Shown in pieces: positions 8,124-14,786 of a DNA stretch of 64,000 nt. The DNA comes from CAYQFQ01 sp964539415 (GTDB lineage Bacteria; Patescibacteriota; Minisyncoccia; Phycocordibacterales; GWA1-40-21). Positions within the stretch are counted from its first letter, which is position 1, and every line of letters begins with the position of its first letter. The position numbers and the translations under genes were made by a program. The notes under the pieces are model-generated. The model was given only the letters and a program-made list of their open reading frames with translations, made no database searches and was not told where the DNA came from. The stretch is from positions 1 to 64,000 of the forward strand of contig CAZIID010000001.1 in assembly GCA_964539415.1 (NCBI GenBank), written 5' to 3'.

Positions 8124-8183
8124 GGTTAGATGCATCTAACCCAAGTGCAGTTCTGCTTCTGCAGGCTCCAGTGTGGATTTTTT

Positions 8184-8212
8184 ATTATAGTCAGTAATCA
8201 CCATGGATACAA
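8184..8212 (-). promoter_or_regulatory. Promoter of the hammerhead/RNA copy A transcript
   Basis: Minus-strand TTGTAT (8207-8212), exactly 17 nt, TATAAT (8184-8189); predicted start near 8176. Confidence 0.65.
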
Positions 8213-8286
8213 TCTGACTTCCTTTTTTAACACCACCGGAATTTGTGGCAACGGGTTAGTAGAATTCCCCGAGATATAGCAGGACG

Positions 8287-8358
8287 TTACTTCTGCTTTG
8301 CGTCTATCGCATCTTCGCGACTCGTATAGACAACGCCATCAACTATAAAATAATCCAT
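8287..8358 (-). CDS. 23-aa small protein
   Basis: A short frame, MDYFIVDGVVYTSREDAI..., ends in DAKQK. It is preceded by AAAGGAG at good spacing from the ATG (8356-8358). It follows the 79-aa membrane protein gene by 31 nt on the same strand, so the two probably share the promoter at 8680-8707. No family was recognised, and 23 codons cannot prove coding by themselves. The support is the strong ribosome binding site, an uninterrupted frame and the operon position. Confidence 0.5.
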   Translation of the reverse strand: MDYFIVDGVVYTSREDAIDAKQK

Positions 8359-8389
8359 TTGATCTCCTTTCTGTGTTTGGTTTCGTAAC

Positions 8390-8629
8390 TTATTTATTGA
8401 AACTTCCCATAAATATTCTGGCTGAAATTGCGATGGTTAAAATTATCACAACAGGTTCAACCAATGGTATTAGGGCCAAAGTAAATGCAACAATGAATGC
8501 ATGTACTGCACTCCAGATTGCTGTAGATATTACCGGTGGGCAAAAAAACATAATTGCCAGAATAAAAGCAATTACCCCAGTTATAATCCCACGAACTCTC
8601 GTACCAAAGAAAAACTCTACATATCTCAT
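8390..8629 (-). CDS. Small integral membrane protein, 79 aa
   Basis: Two or three hydrophobic helices cover nearly the whole protein: GIITGVIAFILAIMFF, then AVHAFIVAFTLALIPLV and PVVIILTIAISARIF, with a short basic start (MRYVEFFFGTRVRG). It has a near-consensus promoter (TTGACA-16 nt-TATAAT) and a GGAGG ribosome binding site in a roughly 40-nt leader, in contrast to the leaderless housekeeping genes. No family recognised. It sits upstream of the 23-aa gene in the RNA-rich region; any functional link is inference. Confidence 0.75.
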   Translation of the reverse strand: MRYVEFFFGTRVRGIITGVIAFILAIMFFCPPVISTAIWSAVHAFIVAFTLALIPLVEPVVIILTIAISARIFMGSFNK

Positions 8630-8679
8630 AGTAACCTCCGTTTTTAAAAGAACACCACACGTTTTCGAATCTGTTTTGT

Positions 8680-8707
8680 ATTATAGGGAAAAGTGTTTTT
8701 TTGTCAA
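8680..8707 (-). promoter_or_regulatory. Near-consensus promoter of the small membrane protein gene
   Basis: Minus-strand TTGACA (8702-8707), 16-nt spacer, TATAAT (8680-8685). Confidence 0.8.
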
Positions 8708-8956
8708 GACAGATTTACATTTTCTTTTTTGTACATCATTATTATGGCTTTAACACTATCTTATTTATAGTATATAGTGTCAATCATTATAAACATATAA
8801 CACTAATTTACACCCTCTTTTCACTCGTTTTTCACTTAATTTTATAGTGTTTTTGACCAAAAACACTAAATTTTGTGCTTTTATCTAAAAAACCTATATA
8901 AATATAGGGTATTCTGACTTTTATTGATACAAAATGTTAAATACTGTCAAAAGTGC
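8708..8956. other. AT-rich intergenic segment between divergent promoters
   Basis: No coding frame or known RNA seen. Contains an inverted repeat around TAGTGTTTTTG/CAAAAACACTA (about 8850-8876) and a small ACCTATA/TATAGGGT hairpin near 8890-8910. It separates the minus-strand promoter at 8680-8707 from the plus-strand promoter at 8957-8984. Confidence 0.5.
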
Positions 8957-8984
8957 TTGACAATTAATCTAGATTTGCTATACT
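8957..8984 (+). promoter_or_regulatory. Promoter of RNA C
   Basis: TTGACA (8957-8962), 16-nt spacer, TATACT (8979-8984); predicted start near 8991. Confidence 0.8.
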
Positions 8985-8990
8985 CTATAT

Positions 8991-9280
8991 TAGAAACTTT
9001 ATACACGAGATCAACCAAAAACTTAGGAGGTGTGCATGAATGACTAGTCAGTAGGCCCGTTGCCCCCTTAAAATTCTTTAAGGGGCCTAACGGTTCAACT
9101 GATATAGTGATGATTGCTCACAAAAATAAGTAAAAAAAACAGAAAAACGAAAGAAAGTAACAATGCAAGACTAGTATATAAAGTGCGTTTTCGAGCGATG
9201 GGTAACCCAGTGAGGTTCCCAAAAAACAAATGTTGGTGGGGTGTCAGATGATTTTATATCGTCGAGACACCCCTTTTTTT
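8991..9280 (+). ncRNA. Candidate noncoding RNA C, about 290 nt
   Basis: A complete transcription unit without a gene: strong promoter, transcript, and terminator (9238-9280) with an 8-bp GGGGTGTC/GACACCCC stem and a T-run. The 5' part has an excellent Shine-Dalgarno (AGGAGG 9025-9030) placed before a three-codon frame ATG-AAT-GAC-TAG (9036-9047). This is followed by a strong hairpin (CCGTT...AACGG enclosing CCCCTT/AAGGGG, 9057-9093). An A-rich middle and a 3' GGGTAACCC...GGTTCCC segment follow. It could be a regulatory RNA or a leader-peptide device, but no gene lies downstream on this strand. No known class recognised. Confidence 0.6.
9238..9280 (+). terminator. Terminator of RNA C
   Basis: GGGGTGTC (9238-9245) pairs with GACACCCC (9266-9273), then seven T. 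It abuts the 3' end of the convergent TrmB-family gene. Confidence 0.85.
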
Positions 9281-10025
9281 ATTTATTATTTGTATCGTGA
9301 ATTAATCTTATAAGGCTTTTGAGTGTTTCTGCCAAATCAGCACTCTGTATATAAATACCAGACAAATTCTTTTTCAAAGTCGCAATCCTTATTTTGTCTT
9401 TGTAAACTGAAATATCACAACTTATTGGGTATTTGTTTGCATCAATCTTTAACCTAGTGGACGTTTCATCGCTTGGAATATCACCATTCTTATATGTATA
9501 AACAGATAGACCAATTATCTTTTTATCAATTCTCTTTGATTTAAATTTAAGAGTTTCTTCTTTTTTGAATACTTCATCCACAAGATCCTTAGAATATATC
9601 ATGTAAGATTTTTCCTCAGGGTCTGGATCTTTAAAAAGGTCTTCATTTGCGCTTGCTATCCCCTCTTTACCCTCAAAATATCTAACTACCGGTTTCTCTC
9701 CCATTTCTCGTTGAACACTCTTAAGTTGAGGGATAATATCCTTAATTTTCTTTGAATTTTCTTCAAGAAGGATTTTTTGTTTCTCTAAATAAGTTTCCAG
9801 CCTTTCTGGTGATTCAGCTTGATAGTTTATTTTTGTATTTACTGTTGTTTCACTAACTAAACCTTTTTCAGAAAGTGATTTTATGATTGGATATATAGTT
9901 GTTCGGTTTATCTTTGTTTTTTTAGCAAGTTCTAATATAGAAAAACCATCGCCTTCAAGGAGAGCCAAATAAACCAAAGCTTCTTTTTCACTTAAACCAA
10001 TTTCTTTTAGATATTTTTCAAACAT
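9279..10025 (-). CDS. TrmB-family transcriptional regulator
   Basis: 248 aa. The N-terminal winged helix matches the TrmB family (IGLSEKEALVYLALLEGDGFSILELAKKTKINRTTIYPIIKSLSEKGLV). A linker coiled coil (about residues 80-105) and a C-terminal alpha/beta domain starting VVRYFEGKEGI follow. TrmB-like proteins are common in archaea and CPR bacteria and bind DNA as dimers, often in response to sugars, but this C-terminal domain gives no ligand clue. It lies just downstream of the RNA copy B terminator, and its own 3' end meets the terminator of RNA C. Confidence 0.88.
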   Translation of the reverse strand: MFEKYLKEIGLSEKEALVYLALLEGDGFSILELAKKTKINRTTIYPIIKSLSEKGLVSETTVNTKINYQAESPERLETYLEKQKILLEENSKKIKDIIPQLKSVQREMGEKPVVRYFEGKEGIASANEDLFKDPDPEEKSYMIYSKDLVDEVFKKEETLKFKSKRIDKKIIGLSVYTYKNGDIPSDETSTRLKIDANKYPISCDISVYKDKIRIATLKKNLSGIYIQSADLAETLKSLIRLIHDTNNK

Positions 10026-10115
10026 AATTTTATATCATTAATATTACAACTATCATACCATATTTTAAAAAATCAGACTTAAACAACAAATGAATTTGAG
10101 GTATCTTTTTTATAT

Positions 10116-10372
10116 AAAAAAAACAGGCTCACCGAAGTGAAGCCTGTGTAAAGTCCAGATTGCAAGCAAACTGGACGAATAGCAACGGAAAAGCGGAGAG
10201 AAAAGAATTGCTGAAAAAAGAAAGAACAAAACGATATGTTTAATGTCTGGTGGCCAAATGGCACTTGTAAATCGAACCAAGACAGGAGAGTAACAATAAT
10301 TGTTTATCCTCGAAAGAACTGATCAGCAACAACTGATCTTGTGATTACCGAAACAAAGTTTCAATCAATCAC
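10116..10372 (-). ncRNA. Structured RNA, copy B (no ribozyme)
   Basis: The paralogue of the RNA at 7855-8176. It has its own promoter, a 5' region with different hairpins (GUGAUU/AAUCAC and GAUCAG/CUGAUC), then the homologous AUCAGU...GGAUAAAC block, the conserved core (10239-10285), a copy-specific GUCCAG/CUGGAC stem and the same terminator hairpin (10123-10147) with seven U. Homology to copy A begins directly after the position corresponding to the hammerhead's 3' end. Function and class unknown. Confidence 0.7.
10123..10147 (-). terminator. Terminator of RNA copy B
   Basis: Same cUUCGg-capped stem as in copy A (one base differs), followed by seven U (forward A-run 10116-10122). Confidence 0.88.
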
Positions 10373-10378
10373 AACCTA

Positions 10379-10406
10379 ATTATAATACTATTGTGGGTAT
10401 CGTCAA
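10379..10406 (-). promoter_or_regulatory. Promoter of RNA copy B
   Basis: Minus-strand TTGACG (10401-10406), 16-nt spacer, TATAAT (10379-10384). Divergent from the promoter of the 120-aa gene; the two -35 boxes are 18 bp apart. Confidence 0.75.
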
Positions 10407-10424
10407 GTATTTTTTAATTTAAAT

Positions 10425-10452
10425 TTGACATATATGAAAATAGTGCTAATTT
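10425..10452 (+). promoter_or_regulatory. Promoter of the 120-aa gene
   Basis: TTGACA (10425-10430), 16-nt spacer, TAATTT (10447-10452). Confidence 0.6.
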
Positions 10453-10488
10453 AAGCCTTAGAAACAGTTACTCAAAATAAGGAGCCAA

Positions 10489-10851
10489 ATGAAGAAGATT
10501 GCCACTGTTGTTCCCCAAAACCCAACGCACTTTTGCCGGCATTTCGTTCACGAATACCAAAATATCGGTACGAAGGCAGAACTAGCTGAAAGAAGAGAAG
10601 TTTTTAAGAGGTTGGACATCGGGACACTTTTCACTTATCACAAAAAATGTTCCAGCGGTTGGGAAACGCCAATTCTAATCGTGCGGTATATTAAAGGAAA
10701 TACAGTGTGGGCAATTGAGTTTAACGAGAAAAACCTCGCGAACCTCATAAGATGTCATCTGAATATCCTCCACTGGCAAATCCCCGAAAAAGAAGATTTA
10801 AAAATACTGGATTTCGAAAGTATTCCCCTACTTGATATATTAGGACCATAA
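10489..10851 (+). CDS. Hypothetical protein, 120 aa
   Basis: Not recognised. A soluble protein with a basic N-terminal half (CRHFVHEYQN..., AELAERREVFKRL) and a beta-rich centre (GTLFTYHKK, TPILIVRYIKGNTVWAIEF). It ends in an acidic segment (KEDLKILDFESIPLL). It is a single-gene transcription unit with its own promoter, an AAGGAG ribosome binding site 6 nt before the ATG and an intrinsic terminator (10870-10899). It is one of the Shine-Dalgarno-led orphan genes in this window, flanked on both sides by RNA genes. Confidence 0.72.
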   Translation: MKKIATVVPQNPTHFCRHFVHEYQNIGTKAELAERREVFKRLDIGTLFTYHKKCSSGWETPILIVRYIKGNTVWAIEFNEKNLANLIRCHLNILHWQIPEKEDLKILDFESIPLLDILGP

Positions 10852-10869
10852 TTCTATAAAGTTACACCC

Positions 10870-10899
10870 AAGCGAACCACAAAAATGGTTCGCTTTTTT
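10870..10899 (+). terminator. Intrinsic terminator
   Basis: A 10-bp stem AAGCGAACCA/TGGTTCGCTT with a T-run. Confidence 0.88.
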
Positions 10900-11025
10900 A
10901 TATAAAAAAATTAATTTCAATTTGTTTTTTCTAACAAAATAAAAAGAAATAATTTTTGTATTTTTTTCTAACTTTATTTATAGCTATATTTTGTCCTTTT
11001 ATAAAAGACATTTTGTTTTTGTGAG

Positions 11026-11034
11026 TTATCCACA
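11026..11034. promoter_or_regulatory. DnaA-box-like site TTATCCACA
   Basis: An exact match to the consensus DnaA box, inside the region just upstream of the RNA D promoter. A second exact copy is at 12343-12351. Binding here is inference. Confidence 0.4.
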
Positions 11035-11043
11035 GTTTTGTCC

Positions 11044-11071
11044 TTTACATGTCCTTTATAAGAATTATAAT
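11044..11071 (+). promoter_or_regulatory. Promoter of RNA D
   Basis: TTTACA (11044-11049), 16-nt spacer, TATAAT (11066-11071); predicted start near 11078. Confidence 0.65.
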
Positions 11072-11077
11072 AGACAT

Positions 11078-11372
11078 CAGATAACTTAGGAGTGCTGGAT
11101 AAAGAAAAGGAACGCAACTCAAATCCTTTTCTGTCTCCTCAGCACTGTTTAGGTTTGTTCTTTCCAAGAAGTCCGGCCAGACTTCAAATATATAAAGATT
11201 GATTGGGTTAAAGACTATTTATTTACTTTCTTACACTTAACCTCAAATTTTTTTAATTTATTTATCAAATCGGTAAGTGATTAGGAAATGGTAGATGACT
11301 CGATCTTTGCTTTAAACCCGTCTCATAAGAGTTCGTTGCTGTGAAAGCCACCCTCTTGTGCGGCGGTTTTTT
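11078..11372 (+). ncRNA. Candidate noncoding RNA D, about 295 nt
   Basis: A promoter-to-terminator unit with no convincing gene. The 5' domain is a long hairpin: AGTGCTG/CAGCACT closing an inner GAAAAGGA/TCCTTTTC stem (about 11091-11147). Next come AAGTC/GACTT around 11170 and GGGTTAA/TTAACC spanning about 11200-11245. The 3' end is an imperfect hairpin with a T-run (11344-11372). It shares an ACTTAGGAG string near the 5' end with RNA C. No known class recognised. Confidence 0.5.
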
Positions 11373-11577
11373 ATTTCCCCGAACAGTTTCTTAACTGTTT
11401 TAGGATTTACCCCTGTTAATCTACATAGGACAGTCCTATGTAAAAATCTACTACCGGATTTCTATATTTTAAGCCATTTACCAAGGACAGTCCTTCGCAT
11501 TTTTATATTTATAGCCGTATTTTATGTTTCATAAGAAACACTATTTTTTACAAAGGTTTAACCTTTGTAATCCAATT
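11373..11577. repeat. Cluster of small palindromes
   Basis: Four consecutive hairpins in non-coding DNA: AACAGTT/AACTGTT (11382-11399), ACATAGGA-CAG-TCCTATGT (11423-11441), AAGGA-CAG-TCCTT (11483-11495) and ACAAAGGTT/AACCTTTGT (11550-11568). The ACATAGG form recurs at 63535-63553. Confidence 0.6.
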
Positions 11578-11663
11578 TTCTGTCTTTGCGAGTAATGAAA
11601 TGACGAAGCAAACCATCTCTGGATTGCCACGTCGGAATACCTCCTCGCAATGACAGAAGTAAC
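11578..11663. repeat. Dispersed repeat, family 2 (facing pair)
   Basis: CTTTGCGAG ... AAACCATCTCTGGATTGCCACG ... CCTCGCAATGACAG: two family 2 elements in inverted orientation. Confidence 0.8.
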
Positions 11664-11704
11664 GGGTATCTCTCATTACACAAAGTGGAAGTAATACGGA
11701 AATA

Positions 11705-12106
11705 CTAGGAAATAACTATATCCTCCAACATTTCAACCTTTGCGGTCTTATCTTTAGTATTTATATAAACAGTAACCAAATCAAACTGCCAGTTAGTTTC
11801 ATCTGAAACATCCTTTTCTATAAGATAGGTCTGTATTGTTCTAGCTAGCCGAGCCAGTTTAGCTGGGTGAACATTATCCTCAGGTCTATGAGTATCAATT
11901 TCTCCCCTATCTGGGAATGTTACACACGAAACACTTTTTACCTCAATAAAGTGAAGTTTATTCCCTTTTGTGGCTATAATGTCCAATTCTCCAAACTTCT
12001 TCCAATAATTTCGTTCTAGAATCTCAAAACTATGTTTCATAAGAAACATACAGGCAATATCCTCACCAAGATCTCCTGTTTCCCTATTTTTAGTCTTATC
12101 TTTCAT
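11705..12106 (-). CDS. YraN/UPF0102 family endonuclease-like protein
   Basis: 133 aa matching the YraN fold, a small restriction-endonuclease-like family. Visible features: GDLGEDIACMFLMKHSFEILERNYWKKFGELDIIA (helix, then the G-E-(I/L)-D-(I/L)-I motif) and the HFIEVKSV strand with the expected active-site E-x-K. The cellular role of YraN is unsettled; links to DNA processing and natural transformation have been suggested for relatives. It stands alone, flanked by repeats. Confidence 0.88.
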   Translation of the reverse strand: MKDKTKNRETGDLGEDIACMFLMKHSFEILERNYWKKFGELDIIATKGNKLHFIEVKSVSCVTFPDRGEIDTHRPEDNVHPAKLARLARTIQTYLIEKDVSDETNWQFDLVTVYINTKDKTAKVEMLEDIVIS

Positions 12107-12475
12107 ATTTTACTCTATTTTAAGGTATTTAAAGCTTTTTTGTCAATCTTAACTATAAAAGGTTTCGTGTGTAACATATCTCAAATAATGTTACTTAGTA
12201 ACATTATTTGAGATATTAGCTGTCTTTAACCTGTTTGTCCTAAAAATAGCTATATTTATAGCCATATAATCACTAAAGGACCGATAAAATAGGCTTGTTT
12301 GCGCATTGTTTCAGATTGTCTTTAATCAACATATACACATAGTTATCCACAGTTTTCCTTTAGAAAATGGCTAAAAATATAGAAAGTGACTTTTATTATA
12401 CTTTTTTGACCTTAATTTTATAGAACTGTCTCTAAAAGTAATAATAGCTAATGTCTTTAAATGTTTCGGGTGAAA
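12107..12475. other. Gene-free segment with a 19-bp-arm palindrome and a DnaA-box-like site
   Basis: No gene seen. It contains a perfect inverted repeat with 19-nt arms and a 3-nt loop (12176-12216). It also has an exact TTATCCACA at 12343-12351, followed by AAAATGGCTAAAAAT, a string repeated at 20202-20216 after another TTATCCACA. Confidence 0.5.
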
Positions 12476-12525
12476 CATAATCAGAATTGTTCGTAAATAA
12501 AAAAGAAGGGCTTCGAACACTATAC
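12476..12525. repeat. Degenerate partial copy of the 84-bp tRNA-linked repeat
   Basis: Matches the second half of the 84-bp unit (CATAATCAGAATTnnTCGTAAATA...GGGCTTCGAA) with several changes. Confidence 0.65.
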
Positions 12526-12558
12526 AAATATCAATGAAGCTGAAAACAGTAGGAATTT

Positions 12559-12642
12559 CGACCGTTACACGGTCAGTACCCCTTTCCCATTTACTCATAA
12601 TCAGAATTACTCGTAAATAGGGGAAAGGGCTTCGAATCCTAC
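12559..12642. repeat. 84-bp tRNA-linked repeat, unit 1
   Basis: Identical over 84 bp to 12697-12780. Each unit begins with a GACCG/CGGTC hairpin, is largely self-complementary (CCCCTTTCCCATTTAC against GTAAATAGGGGAAAGGG) and ends in TTCGAATCCTAC, the T-arm sequence of the neighbouring tRNA-Arg. Confidence 0.9.
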
Positions 12643-12696
12643 ACAAAAACAATAATATTGCTTTCGCGAGATATATAGGACCGTGAGTACACTTTT

Positions 12697-12780
12697 CGAC
12701 CGTTACACGGTCAGTACCCCTTTCCCATTTACTCATAATCAGAATTACTCGTAAATAGGGGAAAGGGCTTCGAATCCTAC
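12697..12780. repeat. 84-bp tRNA-linked repeat, unit 2
   Basis: An exact duplicate of unit 1, 54 bp downstream. It is followed by a 25-bp palindromic insert (12781-12805) and then by TGAGAGCACAAAATA, the acceptor 3' end and flank of tRNA-Arg in inverted orientation. Confidence 0.9.
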
Positions 12781-12867
12781 TCGCGAGTGATACATATCAC
12801 TCGCTTGAGAGCACAAAATAAAAACTGCCTAAGCAGTTTATATTTTGTGCTCTCAGTAGGATTCGAA
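12769..12867. repeat. Inverted duplication of the tRNA-Arg 3' end
   Basis: TTCGAATCCTAC (12769-12780) and TGAGAGCACAAAATA (12806-12820) are the reverse complements of 12856-12867 and 12841-12855, which form the tRNA-Arg T-arm, acceptor and downstream flank. The only interruption is the 25-bp palindrome at 12781-12805. The loop (12821-12840) holds an AACTGC/GCAGTT hairpin that may terminate the tRNA transcript. Confidence 0.85.
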
Positions 12868-12919
12868 CCTACAATAATGGTTTCGAAGACCATTGTGATA
12901 TCCATTTCACTATGAGAGC
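12848..12919 (-). tRNA. tRNA-Arg (anticodon UCG)
   Basis: A 72-nt cloverleaf on the minus strand: acceptor GCUCUCA/UGAGAGC plus discriminator A, an AGUGAAAUGGAU D-arm, anticodon arm AUGGU-CUUCGAA-ACCAU (UCG, reads CGA) and a GUAGG-UUCGAAU-CCUAC T-arm. The 3' CCA is not encoded, so it depends on the cca gene nearby. Confidence 0.95.
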
Positions 12920-13038
12920 ATTTCTAATAAGTATGAGATAGGGTAATCATACGCTAAAATGATAAAAAATCAAAAGTTTGTTAATATTTTTGATTTTTAA
13001 TTTTTTATATGTATAATAGTAAAGTCAAAGAAATAAAT

Positions 13039-13109
13039 GCGGGCGTGGTTTAATGGTAGAACAAGTCCTTGCCAAGGATTGGATTCGGGTTCGATTCCCG
13101 GCGCCCGCA
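13039..13109 (+). tRNA. tRNA-Gly (anticodon GCC)
   Basis: 71 nt: acceptor GCGGGCG/CGCCCGC with discriminator A, D-loop with UAAUGGUAGA, anticodon loop UUGCCAA (GCC) and T-arm CGGG-UUCGAUU-CCCG. CCA is not encoded. cca lies about 105 bp downstream on the same strand. Confidence 0.97.
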
Positions 13110-13214
13110 CTAATAAGAGAAAAAAATTTGACTGCGTGCGATAAAACAAATAGGTAGCAACTACTATCTCGCACAGAATACTTAAATAATTTTTCTCTGA
13201 TATAATATATTGAA

Positions 13215-14750
13215 ATGCTCAAAATAGATGGGGAATTCAAAAATATTCCTAAAATAATTTGGGAAACAGCACAGAAGCTTGAGAAAGCCGGTTTTGAGGC
13301 ATACCTAATAGGTGGATGTGTTAGAGATATATTAATAAACAGAGCACCCAATGATTGGGATTTTACTACAAATGCTACGCCAGATGAGATAATTGCTATT
13401 TTTGATAAGACTTTTTATGAAAACACTTACGGAACAGTTGGTGTTGTAAATGAAGACGTTTCACTAATCACAGGAGCAGACGGACAAGTAGATGAAACAC
13501 TCAAGGTTATTGAAATAACACCTTATAGACTAGAAGCAGAATATTCAGACAACAGAAGACCAGATAGTGTTTCATTCAGTGAAAATCTAGAAGATGATCT
13601 AAAAAGACGTGATTTTACCGTAAATGCTATAGGACTTCACTTACACAGCTATGACGAAGCAACAGATACCTATAAAGGACACTTGATTGACCTTTATAAA
13701 GGACAGGAAGATTTAACAAAAAAGGTAATAAGGACAGTTGGGCTACCAGAAGAAAGATTTGCAGAAGACGGCCTTAGAATTTTGCGTGCAGTCAGAATTG
13801 CCACTCAGATTGGATTTAAAATTGAAGATAAAACGAAAGAAGCAATCATAAAATATGCGCCACTTTTGGAAAAAATAGCAAAAGAAAGAATTAGAGAAGA
13901 ATTTACTAAGATAATAACATCAGACGAACCTGAAAGGGGATTGAATGCTTGTTATAAGCTTGGCGTACTCAAATACATAATTCCAGAACTTGAAAAAACA
14001 ATAAGTATAGAGCAGGGTGGGGCACATATTTATGATGTTTGGGAACATTCGCTAAAAGCTCTTCAGTGTGCAGCAGACAAGAAATATTCGCTCGAGATTA
14101 GGCTAGCGGCTCTTTTACATGATATTGGTAAACCAAAAGCTAGACGTGCTGGTACAAACAAAGAATGGTCATTCTATGGGCATGAGGTTGTGGGAGCAAG
14201 ATTTACAGAAAAAATACTCAATGATCTCAGATATCCAAAGAAAATTATAGAAAAAACGACAAAACTAGTTAGATGGCATATGTTTTTCTCAGACACAGAA
14301 CTTATAAGTCTTTCTGCAGTTAGAAGAATCATTGCTCAGGTGGGTAAAGATAATATTTGGGATCTTATGAATGTGAGAATCTGTGACAGGGTAGGAATGG
14401 GTAAAGAAAAGGAAGATCCATATAGACTAAGGAAATATCATGCAATGATTGATGAGGCTGTAAGAGACCCTATCACTGTTGGAATGCTCAAACTTGATGG
14501 TAAACAACTTATGGAAGTACTTGGCGAGAAACCTGGACCGAAGATTGGTTTCATACTTCATGCAATGCTAGAAGACGTGCTGGATGACCCAAAGCTTAAT
14601 ACCGAAGAATATCTAACAAAAAGGGCAGAGGAGCTAGTAAAGATGACAGAAAAGGAATTAAAGAAGATAGGAGAAGAAGGTAAAAAGAAAAAGGAAGAAG
14701 AAAACCAAGTAGAGATTAAGGAGATAAGGAGTAAGCATAAGGTCAAATAA
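13215..14750 (+). CDS. cca: CCA-adding enzyme (tRNA nucleotidyltransferase) with HD domain
   Basis: 511 aa. The class II nucleotidyltransferase head shows GGCVRDILINRAPNDWDFTTNA and RRDFTVNAIGLH. An RNA-binding neck follows, then a C-terminal HD domain (LLHDIGKPKARR) and a Lys/Glu-rich tail of about 35 residues. It adds or repairs the 3' CCA of tRNAs, needed here because both local tRNA genes lack it. TATAAT at 13201-13206 ends 8 nt before the ATG, so the message is likely leaderless. Confidence 0.95.
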   Translation: MLKIDGEFKNIPKIIWETAQKLEKAGFEAYLIGGCVRDILINRAPNDWDFTTNATPDEIIAIFDKTFYENTYGTVGVVNEDVSLITGADGQVDETLKVIEITPYRLEAEYSDNRRPDSVSFSENLEDDLKRRDFTVNAIGLHLHSYDEATDTYKGHLIDLYKGQEDLTKKVIRTVGLPEERFAEDGLRILRAVRIATQIGFKIEDKTKEAIIKYAPLLEKIAKERIREEFTKIITSDEPERGLNACYKLGVLKYIIPELEKTISIEQGGAHIYDVWEHSLKALQCAADKKYSLEIRLAALLHDIGKPKARRAGTNKEWSFYGHEVVGARFTEKILNDLRYPKKIIEKTTKLVRWHMFFSDTELISLSAVRRIIAQVGKDNIWDLMNVRICDRVGMGKEKEDPYRLRKYHAMIDEAVRDPITVGMLKLDGKQLMEVLGEKPGPKIGFILHAMLEDVLDDPKLNTEEYLTKRAEELVKMTEKELKKIGEEGKKKKEEENQVEIKEIRSKHKVK

Positions 14751-14786
14751 CTAGCTTTTAATAACCCTTATGATAATATATTGATT

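Larger units (their letters stand above)
7855..8176 (-). ncRNA. Structured RNA, copy A, with a hammerhead ribozyme near its 5' end
   Basis: Promoter, ribozyme, conserved core and terminator are all on the minus strand. From a predicted start near 8176 the transcript has a 5' hairpin region, a 20-bp palindrome (8123-8142), the hammerhead (8045-8123), a conserved core (7949-7995) and a terminator hairpin with a cUUCGg loop (7863-7887) followed by U-rich sequence. The core forms a stem from GUCU/AGAC and GGU/ACC with an internal GCC-AUUU-GGC hairpin. A second copy without ribozyme lies at 10116-10372; the 47-nt core differs at 2 positions. No known RNA class was recognised (RNase P, tmRNA, SRP and 6S were considered). 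Any open frame here is incidental. Confidence 0.72.

Noticed and set aside
10290..10372. Second hammerhead at the 5' end of RNA copy B
   Set aside because: GAAAC and CUGAUC strings occur, but there is no CUGAUGA core and the stems do not close in hammerhead order.
7855..10372. RNAs A and B as RNase P RNA, tmRNA, SRP RNA or 6S RNA
   Set aside because: The conserved strings of RNase P (GAGGAAAGUCC with ACAGAA), the tmRNA tag and SRP core are absent. The AAAGUCC and GGUUCGA fragments are isolated resemblances on opposite strands.
12371..12736. 121-codon frame containing a repeated SKWERGTDRVTVE segment
   Set aside because: It is produced by translating the 84-bp DNA repeats; no ribosome binding site, no family, and the repeat is better explained at DNA level.
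12559..12780. Possible CRISPR array
   Set aside because: Only two exact 84-bp units with a single 54-bp interval and no cas gene; units end in tRNA sequence.
14558..14746. Ser/Phe-rich minus-strand frames overlapping cca, rsmA, nusA and others
   Set aside because: Shadows of Lys/Glu-rich coding sequence read on the opposite strand.
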